In this document: positions 1 to 7,510 of the stretch, in pieces | Layout: each line of letters begins with the position of its first letter | How positions within the stretch are numbered: position 1 is the stretch's first letter | Notes under the pieces: generated by a model | What the model saw: the letters and a program-made list of their open reading frames with translations, nothing else | What the model was told of the DNA's origin: nothing | Database searches by the model: none | DNA from: Clostridia bacterium | GTDB lineage: Bacteria > Bacillota > Clostridia > Christensenellales > Aristaeellaceae | Reading direction: 5' to 3' | Length of the DNA stretch: 64,000 nt | NCBI GenBank assembly: GCA_017428385.1 | Contig: JAFRQX010000046.1 | Location: 186,001 to 250,000, forward strand | Made by a program: the position numbers and the translations under genes

Positions 1-2
1 AC

Positions 3-137
3 CTGGCTTATGACCGGATTGTGGCCTGCGGCGGCAGCTGGATGGTCAGCGGCAAGCTGGTGAAAGCCGGACAGTTCGATGAGATTGAACGGCTGGTTCG
101 TGAAGCGGCCGGCATTGTGAAAGAAATCAGGGGGTAA
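3..137 (+). CDS. eda: KDPG/KHG aldolase, C-terminal end (partial)
   Basis: This is the last part (44 codons) of a reading frame that begins before the window and stops with TAA at 135-137. The visible residues include the stretch VACGGSWMV, which is typical of the C-terminal strand of 2-keto-3-deoxy-6-phosphogluconate aldolase, followed by an amphipathic final helix. The enzyme splits KDPG into pyruvate and glyceraldehyde 3-phosphate in the cytoplasm. Its stop codon overlaps the start of the KDG kinase gene (TAATG), so the two are probably translationally coupled, and kinase plus aldolase form the last two steps of uronate catabolism. The call rests on a short fragment and on context. Confidence 0.8.
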   Translation: MAYDRIVACGGSWMVSGKLVKAGQFDEIERLVREAAGIVKEIRG

Positions 138-1240
138 TGAATATGAACCTTAATCTGAAACCTGCTGAAGAGTGCCGCTATGACGCGGTATCCCTGGGTG
201 AAATCATGCTGCGCCTGGATCCCGGTGAGGGCCGGATCCGGACTGCCCGGGAGTTTAAAGCCTGGGAAGGCGGCGGTGAATACAATGTGGTCCGTGGCCT
301 GCACAAGTGCTTTGGCCTGAAGACCGGTGTGATTACTGCATTTGCGGACAATGAAGTCGGCAAACTGCTCAGGGACCTGATTGAACAGGGCGGCGTGGAT
401 ACAGACCTGATCTGCTGGAAAAAGACGGACGGTATCGGCCGCGTCTGCCGGAACGGCCTGAACTTCACAGAGCGCGGATTCGGTATCCGGGGCGCGGTGG
501 GGTGTTCTGACCGTGCCAACACAGCCATTTCCAAAGCTACTCCCGAAGACTTTGACTTCGACTATATCTTCGGCAAGCTGGGCGTCCGGTGGCTGCATAC
601 GGGCGGCATCTACGCGGCACTGTCCGAACAGAGCTGTGAGACCGTTATCGCCGCGTGCAAGACTGCGAAGAAATACGGCACCCTGATCTCCTATGACCTG
701 AATTACCGGCCTTCCATGTGGTCCGCTATCGGTGGCCTGGAAAAAGCCCGGGAGGTTAACCGGGAAGTTGCCAAATATGTGGACGTGATGATCGGCAATG
801 AAGAAGACTTTACCGCCTGCCTGGGATTCGAAATCGAGGGGAACGACGCAAACCTGAAGGAACTGAACCTGGACGGGTATTACAAGATGATCGCGGAAGC
901 GGCGAAGCAGTACCCCAACTTCAAAGCCATCGCCACCACGCTGCGCACTGTCAAAACCGCTACGGTAAACGACTGGAAGGCGATCTGCTGGGCGGATGGA
1001 AACGTCTATATGTCAAAGGCTTTTGACAACCTGGAAATCCTGGATCGCGTGGGCGGCGGTGATTCCTTCGCCTCCGGCCTGATCTACGGCCTGATGACCA
1101 CCGGTGATCCTGAACTGGCTGTCAATTACGGCGCGGCTCACGGCGCGCTGGCGATGACCACCCCCGGCGACACCAGCATGGCCAGCAAGGAAGAGGTTGA
1201 ATCCATTATCAAAAACGGCAGCGCAAGGGTTAAAAGATAA
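137..1240 (+). CDS. kdgK: 2-keto-3-deoxygluconate kinase (PfkB family)
   Basis: This 367-residue protein is a PfkB/ribokinase-type sugar kinase, about 30-60 residues longer than most family members. The N-terminal substrate loop GGGEYN lies at residues 45-50, and the anion-hole/catalytic-base motif near the C-terminus reads DRVGGGDSF with the catalytic Asp at about 309. The place of the gene between an aldolase tail and uronate isomerase supports the reaction KDG + ATP to KDPG. Such kinases feed both the galacturonate/glucuronate route and the KduI/KduD route for unsaturated uronates, and both routes are encoded in this window. Two in-frame ATG codons occur (137 and 143); the first overlaps the upstream stop. 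Another PfkB sugar specificity is possible but less likely. Confidence 0.88.
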   Translation: MNMNLNLKPAEECRYDAVSLGEIMLRLDPGEGRIRTAREFKAWEGGGEYNVVRGLHKCFGLKTGVITAFADNEVGKLLRDLIEQGGVDTDLICWKKTDGIGRVCRNGLNFTERGFGIRGAVGCSDRANTAISKATPEDFDFDYIFGKLGVRWLHTGGIYAALSEQSCETVIAACKTAKKYGTLISYDLNYRPSMWSAIGGLEKAREVNREVAKYVDVMIGNEEDFTACLGFEIEGNDANLKELNLDGYYKMIAEAAKQYPNFKAIATTLRTVKTATVNDWKAICWADGNVYMSKAFDNLEILDRVGGGDSFASGLIYGLMTTGDPELAVNYGAAHGALAMTTPGDTSMASKEEVESIIKNGSARVKR

Positions 1241-1290
1241 CGAACAATTAACAATGAATAATGAACAATGAACAATTATGAATGGTGTGC
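1241..1290 (+). repeat. Short A+T-rich tandem repeat of the ATGAACA type
   Basis: Between kdgK and uxaC lies a run of near-repeats of AACAATGA / AATGAACA units about 40 bp long. It is low in G+C compared with the genes on either side. Similar, slightly different runs occur at 3958-3998 and 4033-4067. I see no hairpin with a T-tract, so it does not look like a terminator. Its function is unknown. Confidence 0.6.
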
Positions 1291-1314
1291 GTATGTGCAG
1301 GAAAGGAAATGTGA

Positions 1315-2727
1315 ATGAAAGCGTTTCTGGACAAGGAGTTTTTGCTGAATACGGAAGCGGCGAAGAAGCTGTATCATGAAGCGGCGGAGAAACAGCCGAT
1401 TATTGACTATCACTGCCATCTGAACCCCAGGGAGATCTGGGAGGACGTCCGTTATGAAAACATTACCCAGGTATGGCTGGGCGGAGACCACTACAAGTGG
1501 CGCCTGATGCGCTCCGCGGGTGTGCCGGAGAAGTACGTCACCGGTGACGCCTCTGACCGGGAAAAGTTTGACAAGTACGCGGAAGTACTGGGAAAGTCGA
1601 TCGGCAATCCCCTGTATCACTGGAGCCACCTGGAGCTGCGCCGTTTCTTCGGCTATGAGGGTATCCTGAACAAGGACACTGCGGGGGAAGTCTGGGAACT
1701 GGCCAACGCGAAACTGCAGAGCGAAGGCTATTCCGCCCGGGGCCTGATCATGATGAGCAATGTGGATACAATCTGCACGACGGATGATCCGGCAGATACG
1801 CTGGAGTGGCATGAGAAGCTGGCGGCGGACAAAACCTTCCCGGTGACGGTACTGCCGGCCTGGCGTCCGGACAAGGCCATGAACCTGGAAAAGACAACCT
1901 GGCCGGAATACATTGCGCAGCTGGAAAAGGCAGCCGGTATGAAGATCGCATCCTTTGCCGACCTGAAGAATGCCCTGCACAAACGGCTGGATTTCTTTGC
2001 TGCCCACGGGTGCAAACTGAGCGACCATGGATTGAATTACGTCATGTACGCACCTGCGGACGAGGCGGAGGTTGAAAAGATCTTCCGGGAGCGGGTGGAA
2101 GGAAAACTGCCAGACGCTGAGGCGGAAGCCAAATTCAAGTGCGCCTTTATGATGGCCATGGCGGCTGAATACCGTGAACGGGGATGGGTGATGCAGCTGC
2201 ACTACGGCTGCCGCCGGGATAACAACCCGGTGACCTTCCGCACAATGGGACCGGATACCGGTTTTGACTGTGTGGATAATACCGCCCCCAGTACCCAGAC
2301 GGCTGCTTTCCTCGGCGCACTGGAGGATAAGGGCAAGCTGCCGAAAACGATCCTTTACAGCCTGAACACCAATGACAACGCGGCGATCGATACCATCCTG
2401 GGCTGCTTCCAGAACGATGAGGCCGTAGGCAAGATCCAGCACGGTTCCGCCTGGTGGTTCAACGATCACTTTGACGGGATGGTCGAACAGCTGAAGAGCC
2501 TGGCTTCCCTGGGATACCTGGCCGGATTTGTGGGTATGCTGACGGACAGCCGGAGCTTCCTGAGCTATCCCCGGCATGAATATTTCCGCCGGATTCTTTG
2601 CCGGGTCTTCGGAGAATGGGTGGAGGCAGGCTTCTATCCGGAAGATTATGACACCCTGAAGGAGATCGTGGCGGATATCAGCTACCGCAACGCAAAGCAG
2701 TACTTCGGCTTTGAAAGCAAGAAATAA
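1315..2727 (+). CDS. uxaC: Glucuronate (uronate) isomerase
   Basis: This 470-residue protein has the length of the UxaC family, which belongs to the amidohydrolase-like metal-dependent superfamily. The N-terminal metal-site motif DYHCHLNP has its HxH pair at residues 33 and 35, and the C-terminal motif DSRSFLSYPRHEYFRRIL is characteristic. The enzyme converts D-glucuronate to D-fructuronate and D-galacturonate to D-tagaturonate in the cytoplasm. The ATG at 1315 is preceded by an AGGAAAGG ribosome binding site. The gene follows kdgK in the same direction and is closed by a strong terminator at 2753. The matching uxaB/uxuA-type steps are not in the window. Confidence 0.97.
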   Translation: MKAFLDKEFLLNTEAAKKLYHEAAEKQPIIDYHCHLNPREIWEDVRYENITQVWLGGDHYKWRLMRSAGVPEKYVTGDASDREKFDKYAEVLGKSIGNPLYHWSHLELRRFFGYEGILNKDTAGEVWELANAKLQSEGYSARGLIMMSNVDTICTTDDPADTLEWHEKLAADKTFPVTVLPAWRPDKAMNLEKTTWPEYIAQLEKAAGMKIASFADLKNALHKRLDFFAAHGCKLSDHGLNYVMYAPADEAEVEKIFRERVEGKLPDAEAEAKFKCAFMMAMAAEYRERGWVMQLHYGCRRDNNPVTFRTMGPDTGFDCVDNTAPSTQTAAFLGALEDKGKLPKTILYSLNTNDNAAIDTILGCFQNDEAVGKIQHGSAWWFNDHFDGMVEQLKSLASLGYLAGFVGMLTDSRSFLSYPRHEYFRRILCRVFGEWVEAGFYPEDYDTLKEIVADISYRNAKQYFGFESKK

Positions 2728-2752
2728 TCATTCCCTTCGGAAGAGAATGAAG

Positions 2753-2785
2753 CCCCCGGAATTATGGCGATTCCGGGGGTTTCTT
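2753..2785 (+). terminator. Intrinsic terminator after uxaC
   Basis: A perfect 10-bp stem pairs 2753-2762 (CCCCCGGAAT) with 2770-2779 (ATTCCGGGGG) around a 7-base loop. A T-rich tail follows. It ends the eda-kdgK-uxaC transcript. Confidence 0.9.
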
Positions 2786-2808
2786 CTTTGCTCCGGGAAG
2801 CCCGAAAT

Positions 2809-2838
2809 TTGCTTTTTCCGCAGACAGTATCATATAAT
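2809..2838 (+). promoter_or_regulatory. Sigma-A type promoter for the secreted SH3-like protein gene
   Basis: A TTGCTT -35 element at 2809-2814 is followed after 18 bp by a perfect TATAAT at 2833-2838. The start codon lies about 60 bp downstream. Confidence 0.65.
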
Positions 2839-2899
2839 TATGCTGTAAGACAGCTCAATTGCAGGACGTGACAATCTATGAACCGAGGGGGAAACGAAC

Positions 2900-3943
2900 A
2901 TGAAACGAATCCTTGCGGTATTGCTGGCAGCGGTTATGCTGTGCGGGATAACAGCCCTGGCGAGCGAGCCGGACGGCTATGTGGCGACAGGCGGATGGAT
3001 TATTGACCAGCAGACGTATTCCGGTACGTGGCAGCAGGCCTATCTGCAGATCCTGAACAATCATTCCGCGGCAATACATGCTTACCAGAACCGGACGATT
3101 GAATACTACCTCAGCGATGCTGTGATACAGGTGCCCTGTAAGCCGGTTTCCCTGGCGGATATCACCGGGGACGGCATTCCTGAACTGATTTTCATGGAAA
3201 AGGCGAACGAGGAACGGGGCGATCTGTACATCTATTCCACAAACGGTGCAGTCGTCAGGTGCGTGCTTTATGTGCCGGGTATTACCCGTATCGGATATGA
3301 CGACGCGGGAATGAACTTTGATGTCTACCTGTCCTCTGCAAACGGCGGAACACTGGTGCTTGAATATGATGAGTTTGAATGGCCCTGGACCCTGCAGCTG
3401 ACGCGGAACGCCTTCGGACAGTATACACTGCTGAATTACCTGCGGGCGGAATACGATAATTCCAACGAGGATAATGACAGGTTCTGGCAAAACGGCGGAC
3501 TGATCAGCTACAATGATTACGAAAACATGCTTCAGACGCTGCGCAACGGCAGGACAATGACCCTGTCCACCTATACAATGGATGACGTCAGCCGCTATGG
3601 TTTTTCCCTGGACTGGGAGGGAACAGCTTCCATCCTGAGCGGCAGCACGGTCACGGCAGCGCCGCAGGGCGGCACCAAAGCAGACGGCGTGATGGGGCTG
3701 ACCATTGATAAGCTGGCGACCCGTAAAGGCCCCGGGACGCAGTATGACGGCGGCGGTACCTACAGCGTGAAGAATCAGTGGATTAAGGTGCTGGCCAAGG
3801 CCTGGGACAGCCGGAATAATATCTGGTGGGTGAAGTGCGAGATTCCGTATCACGGGGAAATCCGGGTGCTGTGGACCGGGTGGAAGCGGTTTGATCATAC
3901 GACGATCGCGCTGGAAGAGCTGGTGGAAGAGGTATGGGAATAA
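2900..3943 (+). CDS. Secreted protein with C-terminal SH3-like domain
   Basis: The 347-residue product begins with a signal peptide (MKRILAVLLAAVMLCGITALAS), so it is exported. Residues about 40-230 form a region I cannot assign; the stretch LADITGDGIPELIFME resembles an FG-GAP/VCBS-like calcium-binding repeat. Residues about 265-335 look like a bacterial SH3 (SH3b) domain, with LATRKGPGTQYD and WVKCEI in the order expected for that fold. SH3b domains of secreted proteins usually bind cell wall material. The gene has its own promoter at 2809 and its own terminator at 4002, so it is an independent unit. No catalytic motif was seen. Confidence 0.75.
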   Translation: MKRILAVLLAAVMLCGITALASEPDGYVATGGWIIDQQTYSGTWQQAYLQILNNHSAAIHAYQNRTIEYYLSDAVIQVPCKPVSLADITGDGIPELIFMEKANEERGDLYIYSTNGAVVRCVLYVPGITRIGYDDAGMNFDVYLSSANGGTLVLEYDEFEWPWTLQLTRNAFGQYTLLNYLRAEYDNSNEDNDRFWQNGGLISYNDYENMLQTLRNGRTMTLSTYTMDDVSRYGFSLDWEGTASILSGSTVTAAPQGGTKADGVMGLTIDKLATRKGPGTQYDGGGTYSVKNQWIKVLAKAWDSRNNIWWVKCEIPYHGEIRVLWTGWKRFDHTTIALEELVEEVWE

Positions 3944-3957
3944 GATTTCCATACCTC

Positions 3958-3998
3958 TTCCATAATGAAGAATGAAGAATGAAAAATGTAGAATGTTG
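3958..3998 (+). repeat. ATGAAGA-type tandem repeat
   Basis: Consecutive near-copies of AATGAAGA / AATGAAAA occur just before the terminator of the SH3-like gene. A second, more degenerate run (GAATGAAGTGAAAAGTGATGAGTG and on) lies at 4033-4067, after the terminator. They resemble the run at 1241-1290. Confidence 0.55.
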
Positions 3999-4001
3999 GA
4001 G

Positions 4002-4031
4002 AAAACTGCTTCCATAAGGAAGCAGTTTTTT
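4002..4031 (+). terminator. Intrinsic terminator after the SH3-like protein gene
   Basis: A 12-bp perfect stem pairs AAAACTGCTTCC (4002-4013) with GGAAGCAGTTTT (4018-4029) around ATAA, and runs into a T-tract. Because the arms begin with A and end with T, it can also serve the convergent minus-strand gene that ends at 4081. Confidence 0.9.
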
Positions 4032-4080
4032 TGAATGAAGTGAAAAGTGATGAGTGAAGAGTGTTGCGACAGCCCGAAGT

Positions 4081-4857
4081 TTACAGGTCGTGACCGTAAA
4101 CTTCGAACTGTCGCAAAGCAGGAAAAGCAGACGGGTCGTCGCTTTTGAAGAGGTGCTCAAGGCGGAGCCAGCGAACGGTGCGTCCGCCCAGGTCGATCCA
4201 CTGGCGGTCACCGGTTTTCTCCAGGGGGAAGGAAATGTCACTTCCATCTGACAGGACGACATGGCCGGCAGTCCAGTATGCGTCATGGGGGAAATCTGCC
4301 CGGAGGGTCAGTGCCATCTTTTCAGCGATGACCGGACGGCCCAGATCCAGCAGGCACCAGGCATCCTCCCGGGCACCGATGCCCCAGCTCTGGAAAGGCC
4401 ATTCGCCGTGGAATGTATTCAGGCGAAGACCGTCAATCACATTGCGGGCGCAGAAGCAGGCTTCATTCCGGGTTTCCACATTGGCGGTGCAATGGGGGAA
4501 GAAATCAGTATCCCCGCGCAGGTCGGCGGGGTTGCAGGCAACGTTCCGGATCCGGCAGAGCGTGTTGGCAGAGACTGCTGACGCAGTGATGATGTGGCGG
4601 GGAGACTCAAAGAGCCCCGGCGCATAGGCCAGACGGTGCTCTCCGCAGGGAACGGGCCAGGTCATCTTTTCATCCGGCAGATAAACCTCCCCGGAGGGCA
4701 GCGCCTGATCCATCTGAATCCTGAGATGCCGGCCGCCGGATATGCGGATGACATCCCCGGGCTGGTAGACCCGATCCACGGAAAGGAAAGCTTCCTCCGG
4801 ATGCTCTGAGGAAGCAAGCACTGTGCCGTCAGCGGCCTGAACAAGAATCGTAATCAT
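4081..4857 (-). CDS. Discoidin-like (F5/8 type C) carbohydrate-binding protein
   Basis: The 258-residue product has no signal peptide. Its second half (about residues 105-255) reads like a galactose-binding/discoidin jelly roll: ARNVIDG, ESWGIGAREDAWCLLDLG-like strands and a terminal RQFEVYG strand are typical of F5/8 type C domains. The first half (residues 1-100) may be a second small beta domain. It is transcribed with, and probably downstream of, the LacI regulator gene (20-bp gap). A discoidin-like domain without an export signal or attached catalytic domain is unusual. It may bind an imported glycan or be part of an uncharacterised enzyme. The fold assignment is inferred from sequence pattern only. 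Confidence 0.6.
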   Translation of the reverse strand: MITILVQAADGTVLASSEHPEEAFLSVDRVYQPGDVIRISGGRHLRIQMDQALPSGEVYLPDEKMTWPVPCGEHRLAYAPGLFESPRHIITASAVSANTLCRIRNVACNPADLRGDTDFFPHCTANVETRNEACFCARNVIDGLRLNTFHGEWPFQSWGIGAREDAWCLLDLGRPVIAEKMALTLRADFPHDAYWTAGHVVLSDGSDISFPLEKTGDRQWIDLGGRTVRWLRLEHLFKSDDPSAFPALRQFEVYGHDL

Positions 4858-4877
4858 TACTGTTTATTCCTCCGGAA

Positions 4878-5927
4878 TTACAGTTTGCGGAAACCCAGCT
4901 GGGCACCGCAGCTTTCGCGGACGACGAGGGTGGCTTCCCGGACCATGGCGAAGGACCGGGAAGAGGATTCCCGGGCCAGCAGCAGTTCCCGTACGGCACT
5001 GCGGGCCATTTCCTCCGGATGAAGATCCACCGAAGTCAGGGAAGGATCCGTGTAAGCACAGAAGAACTGATTGTCACAGCCGATGATTGCCATGTCATCG
5101 GGAAGCTTCAGTCCCATCTTCTTCAGCTGTTTCATGACGCCGAGGGCCACCAGATCATTGAAGGTGACGATGGCACTGGGCCAGCGGCTGCGATCCAGGC
5201 CGGAGAGCATCCGGAGGACGGCGCGTTCACCGCTTTCCATATCATAACCGGCGTCTACATGGTAGGCGGGATCATCCGGCAGGTCCATCAGACGGAGCTG
5301 CTCCAGGAAGCCGACGCCCCGGCGGGAGGTATCCCGGCTGTGCATGGAGCCGCCGAGGAAGGCGATGCGCCGGTGCCCCAGGGTGTGGAGATGACGGATG
5401 GGAAGCCGGGAACAATTGACCAGGTCGCTCTGGATGCAGATGCATTCCAGCGAAACATCATCCGGGCAGATGGTGGCAACCGGCATATACTTGCCGAGCC
5501 GCTCCAGCGCGACGTTCAGGTCATCCCGGTCAGCCGACCAGATGCTTCCCGCGAACAGCACGCCGTCCATACGGCAGCGGATCAGTTCGTTAACAATCTC
5601 GGGTGAGATGGCCTGGTTTTCCATGGTCTGGAAGAGACGGACGCTGCATCCGTTCTTTTCCGCTTCCCAATAGGCGGCATCGAAAATCCGGTTGAAATAC
5701 AGGTTGGACACGACGGGGAGGACCAGGGCCAGGGTGCGGGTGCGCCCGCCTTCCAGGTTCTGTGCGGAAAGGCTGGGGGTATAGTCATGAGCGTCAATGA
5801 TCTGCTGGACCTTTACCCGGGTGGCCTCGCTGACGTGAGGGTCATGCCGGAAGACACGCGTGACCGTGGCGGTGGAGACTCCGGCCTCCCGGGCAATATC
5901 GTAAATGGTCACTTTTTTGCTCATCAT
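4878..5927 (-). CDS. LacI-family transcriptional regulator (uronide operon)
   Basis: The product (about 349 residues) has an N-terminal helix-turn-helix (VTIYDIAREAGVSTATVTRV) and hinge helix followed by a periplasmic-binding-protein-like sensor domain. It is a canonical full-length LacI/GalR protein. It is divergently transcribed from the ABC importer at 6189, so it most likely represses that operon and possibly itself. Candidate operators sharing the half-site CCGATAACAT lie at 5989-6004 and about 6148-6158. A GTG at 5933 is in frame, but the ATG at 5927 or 5924 sits better relative to the weak AGGTG ribosome binding site. The effector is probably a uronide or KDG-type intermediate, which is inference. 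Confidence 0.92.
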   Translation of the reverse strand: MMSKKVTIYDIAREAGVSTATVTRVFRHDPHVSEATRVKVQQIIDAHDYTPSLSAQNLEGGRTRTLALVLPVVSNLYFNRIFDAAYWEAEKNGCSVRLFQTMENQAISPEIVNELIRCRMDGVLFAGSIWSADRDDLNVALERLGKYMPVATICPDDVSLECICIQSDLVNCSRLPIRHLHTLGHRRIAFLGGSMHSRDTSRRGVGFLEQLRLMDLPDDPAYHVDAGYDMESGERAVLRMLSGLDRSRWPSAIVTFNDLVALGVMKQLKKMGLKLPDDMAIIGCDNQFFCAYTDPSLTSVDLHPEEMARSAVRELLLARESSSRSFAMVREATLVVRESCGAQLGFRKL

Positions 5928-5954
5928 TCTCACCTGTTTCTGATCTTTGTCAGC

Positions 5955-5983
5955 ATGATACCATGAAGAAAACTGAAAAGCAA
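5955..5983 (-). promoter_or_regulatory. Promoter of the LacI-family gene
   Basis: On the minus strand TTGCTT (5983-5978) is followed after 17 bp by TATCAT (5960-5955). It lies 28 bp upstream of the regulator start codon. Confidence 0.55.
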
Positions 5984-5988
5984 GAAAA

Positions 5989-6004
5989 ATGTTACCGATA
6001 ACAT
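5989..6004. promoter_or_regulatory. LacI-type operator
   Basis: ATGTTACCGATAACAT is a 16-bp near-palindrome with a central CG, the typical form of LacI/GalR operators. It lies immediately upstream of the regulator promoter. The half-site ACCGATAACAT recurs at 6148-6158, between the importer promoter and its start codon, as expected for two-site repression. Confidence 0.75.
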
Positions 6005-6047
6005 ATATTTTGTATCAGAAAAAACGATCAATTATAGGAAATAACAC

Positions 6048-6076
6048 TTGACAATAAGGGATAAAAACCATAATAT
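6048..6076 (+). promoter_or_regulatory. Promoter of the uronide importer operon
   Basis: A perfect TTGACA (6048-6053), a 17-bp spacer and TAATAT (6071-6076) form a strong sigma-A promoter. The predicted start near 6083 gives a leader of about 105 bases that contains the second operator half-site at 6148-6158. Confidence 0.75.
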
Positions 6077-6188
6077 TTAGACAAAGACAGGGAAACAGAA
6101 AGGTAAACGGCATAGAGAACAGGATTTCGTATGCTCCAGGTCGTGAAACCGATAACATTCCCTAACAATGATTGAGGAGGAACCTATC

Positions 6189-7424
6189 ATGAAGAAAATG
6201 CTGTCAGTACTGCTTGCCGTGATGCTGATGATGTCGCTGCTGGCCGTACCCGCCCTGGCCGAGGACCAGGTGCTGACCGTGGTGACATGGGATGCCACCA
6301 CAACCCCTTACCTGATTGCCCAGAAGGATGCTTTTGAAGCCTCCCATCCCGGCGTCACCATCGAGTATGTGGACGTCGCTTCCCAGGATTACGCTGTGAA
6401 GGCGACCACCATGCTCGAAGGCGGAGACACGAGCGACATTTTCATGATCAAGGAAATTGACAACCTGATCAACTGGCAGGCTCAGGGCTTCGCAGCTCCG
6501 CTGGATACGAACGGATATGATATGTCCGGATTCGTAGGTACTGAAGTAAACTACGCCGTGGACGGTGTGCAGTATGCCATTCCGTTCCGCAGCGACTTCT
6601 GGGTGCTGTTCTACAACAAGGATCTGTTCGACGCTGCCGGTGTGGAACTGCCCACCAATGACATGACCTGGGATCAGTACGCTGAGCTGGCCAAGAAGAT
6701 GACCGACAAGGATAAGGGCATCTACGGAACCCATTATCACACCTGGCTGTCCGCCGTGGTGAACTGGGCTGTGTGCGACGGCGTGAATACACTGGCTGAC
6801 AAAAACTATGACGACCTGCTTTACTTCTACAAGCTGTATCAGGATCTGGAAGATTCCGGCGCCTGCATGAGCTATGCGGATCTGAAGGCCGCCGGCCTGC
6901 ACTACTCCGCTGCTTTTGCCAACGGCAACATCGCCATGCTGCCCATGGGCTACTGGTACGTGTCCACGCTGATTGGCTATAACCAGGACGGCACTTGCAA
7001 CTTCAACTGGGGCATCACCGCTGTTCCGCACGCTGAGGGCGTGGCCGCAGGTTCTTCCTTCGGCAACCTGACCGGTGCGATGATCAACGCCAAGTCCGAG
7101 AAGAAGGATCTGGCCTGGGAGTACATCTCCTGGCTGGGCGGCGTGGAAGGCGCCAAGGCTACGGCTTCCGTCGGCGCACGTCCCGCGTGGGTTTCCGAAG
7201 AAGTGGCCGCCAGCATGTCTTCTGTGGAAGGCTTCCCGGCTGACGAGACCAGCAAGGGCGCCCTGCTGCCCGCCGCTGTGGCAATGGAATGGCCGGTGGC
7301 TGAAAAGGTCGCTGACATCAAGACGATCGTGAATGAAGAACACAGCATGATCATGGCTCGTGAAATCACCCCCGAAGAGGGTATCGAAGAGATGAACGAG
7401 CGGGTGGCTGAACTGTTCGAATAA
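6189..7424 (+). CDS. ABC sugar importer, extracellular solute-binding protein
   Basis: This 411-residue protein starts with a signal peptide ending near ALA-E and continues as a family-1 (MalE/UgpB-like) solute-binding protein. The region GGDTSDIFMIKEIDNLINW matches the hinge-proximal segment of that family. An upstream in-frame ATG (6168) exists, but the GAGGAGG ribosome binding site (6174-6180) lies correctly for the ATG at 6189. The signal sequence carries no lipobox Cys, which is unusual for a Gram-positive binding protein: it may be anchored by an uncleaved signal or held by the permease. Two permeases follow after an attenuator. The neighbouring enzymes suggest an unsaturated or glucuronic-acid-containing oligosaccharide as ligand. 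Confidence 0.9.
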   Translation: MKKMLSVLLAVMLMMSLLAVPALAEDQVLTVVTWDATTTPYLIAQKDAFEASHPGVTIEYVDVASQDYAVKATTMLEGGDTSDIFMIKEIDNLINWQAQGFAAPLDTNGYDMSGFVGTEVNYAVDGVQYAIPFRSDFWVLFYNKDLFDAAGVELPTNDMTWDQYAELAKKMTDKDKGIYGTHYHTWLSAVVNWAVCDGVNTLADKNYDDLLYFYKLYQDLEDSGACMSYADLKAAGLHYSAAFANGNIAMLPMGYWYVSTLIGYNQDGTCNFNWGITAVPHAEGVAAGSSFGNLTGAMINAKSEKKDLAWEYISWLGGVEGAKATASVGARPAWVSEEVAASMSSVEGFPADETSKGALLPAAVAMEWPVAEKVADIKTIVNEEHSMIMAREITPEEGIEEMNERVAELFE

Positions 7425-7449
7425 TCCCTGATCAGGATATAACCCCCAG

Positions 7450-7482
7450 GCAGGGAAGGCTGCTTGCCTTCCCTGCTTTTTT
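7450..7482 (+). terminator. Terminator/attenuator between binding-protein and permease genes
   Basis: An 11-bp perfect stem (GCAGGGAAGGC, 7450-7460, with 7466-7476) and a T6 tract follow the binding-protein stop codon. Partial termination here would make more binding protein than permease, a common arrangement in ABC importer operons. Confidence 0.85.
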
Positions 7483-7510
7483 CAGAACACGGGAAAGGAA
7501 ACGATGACAC

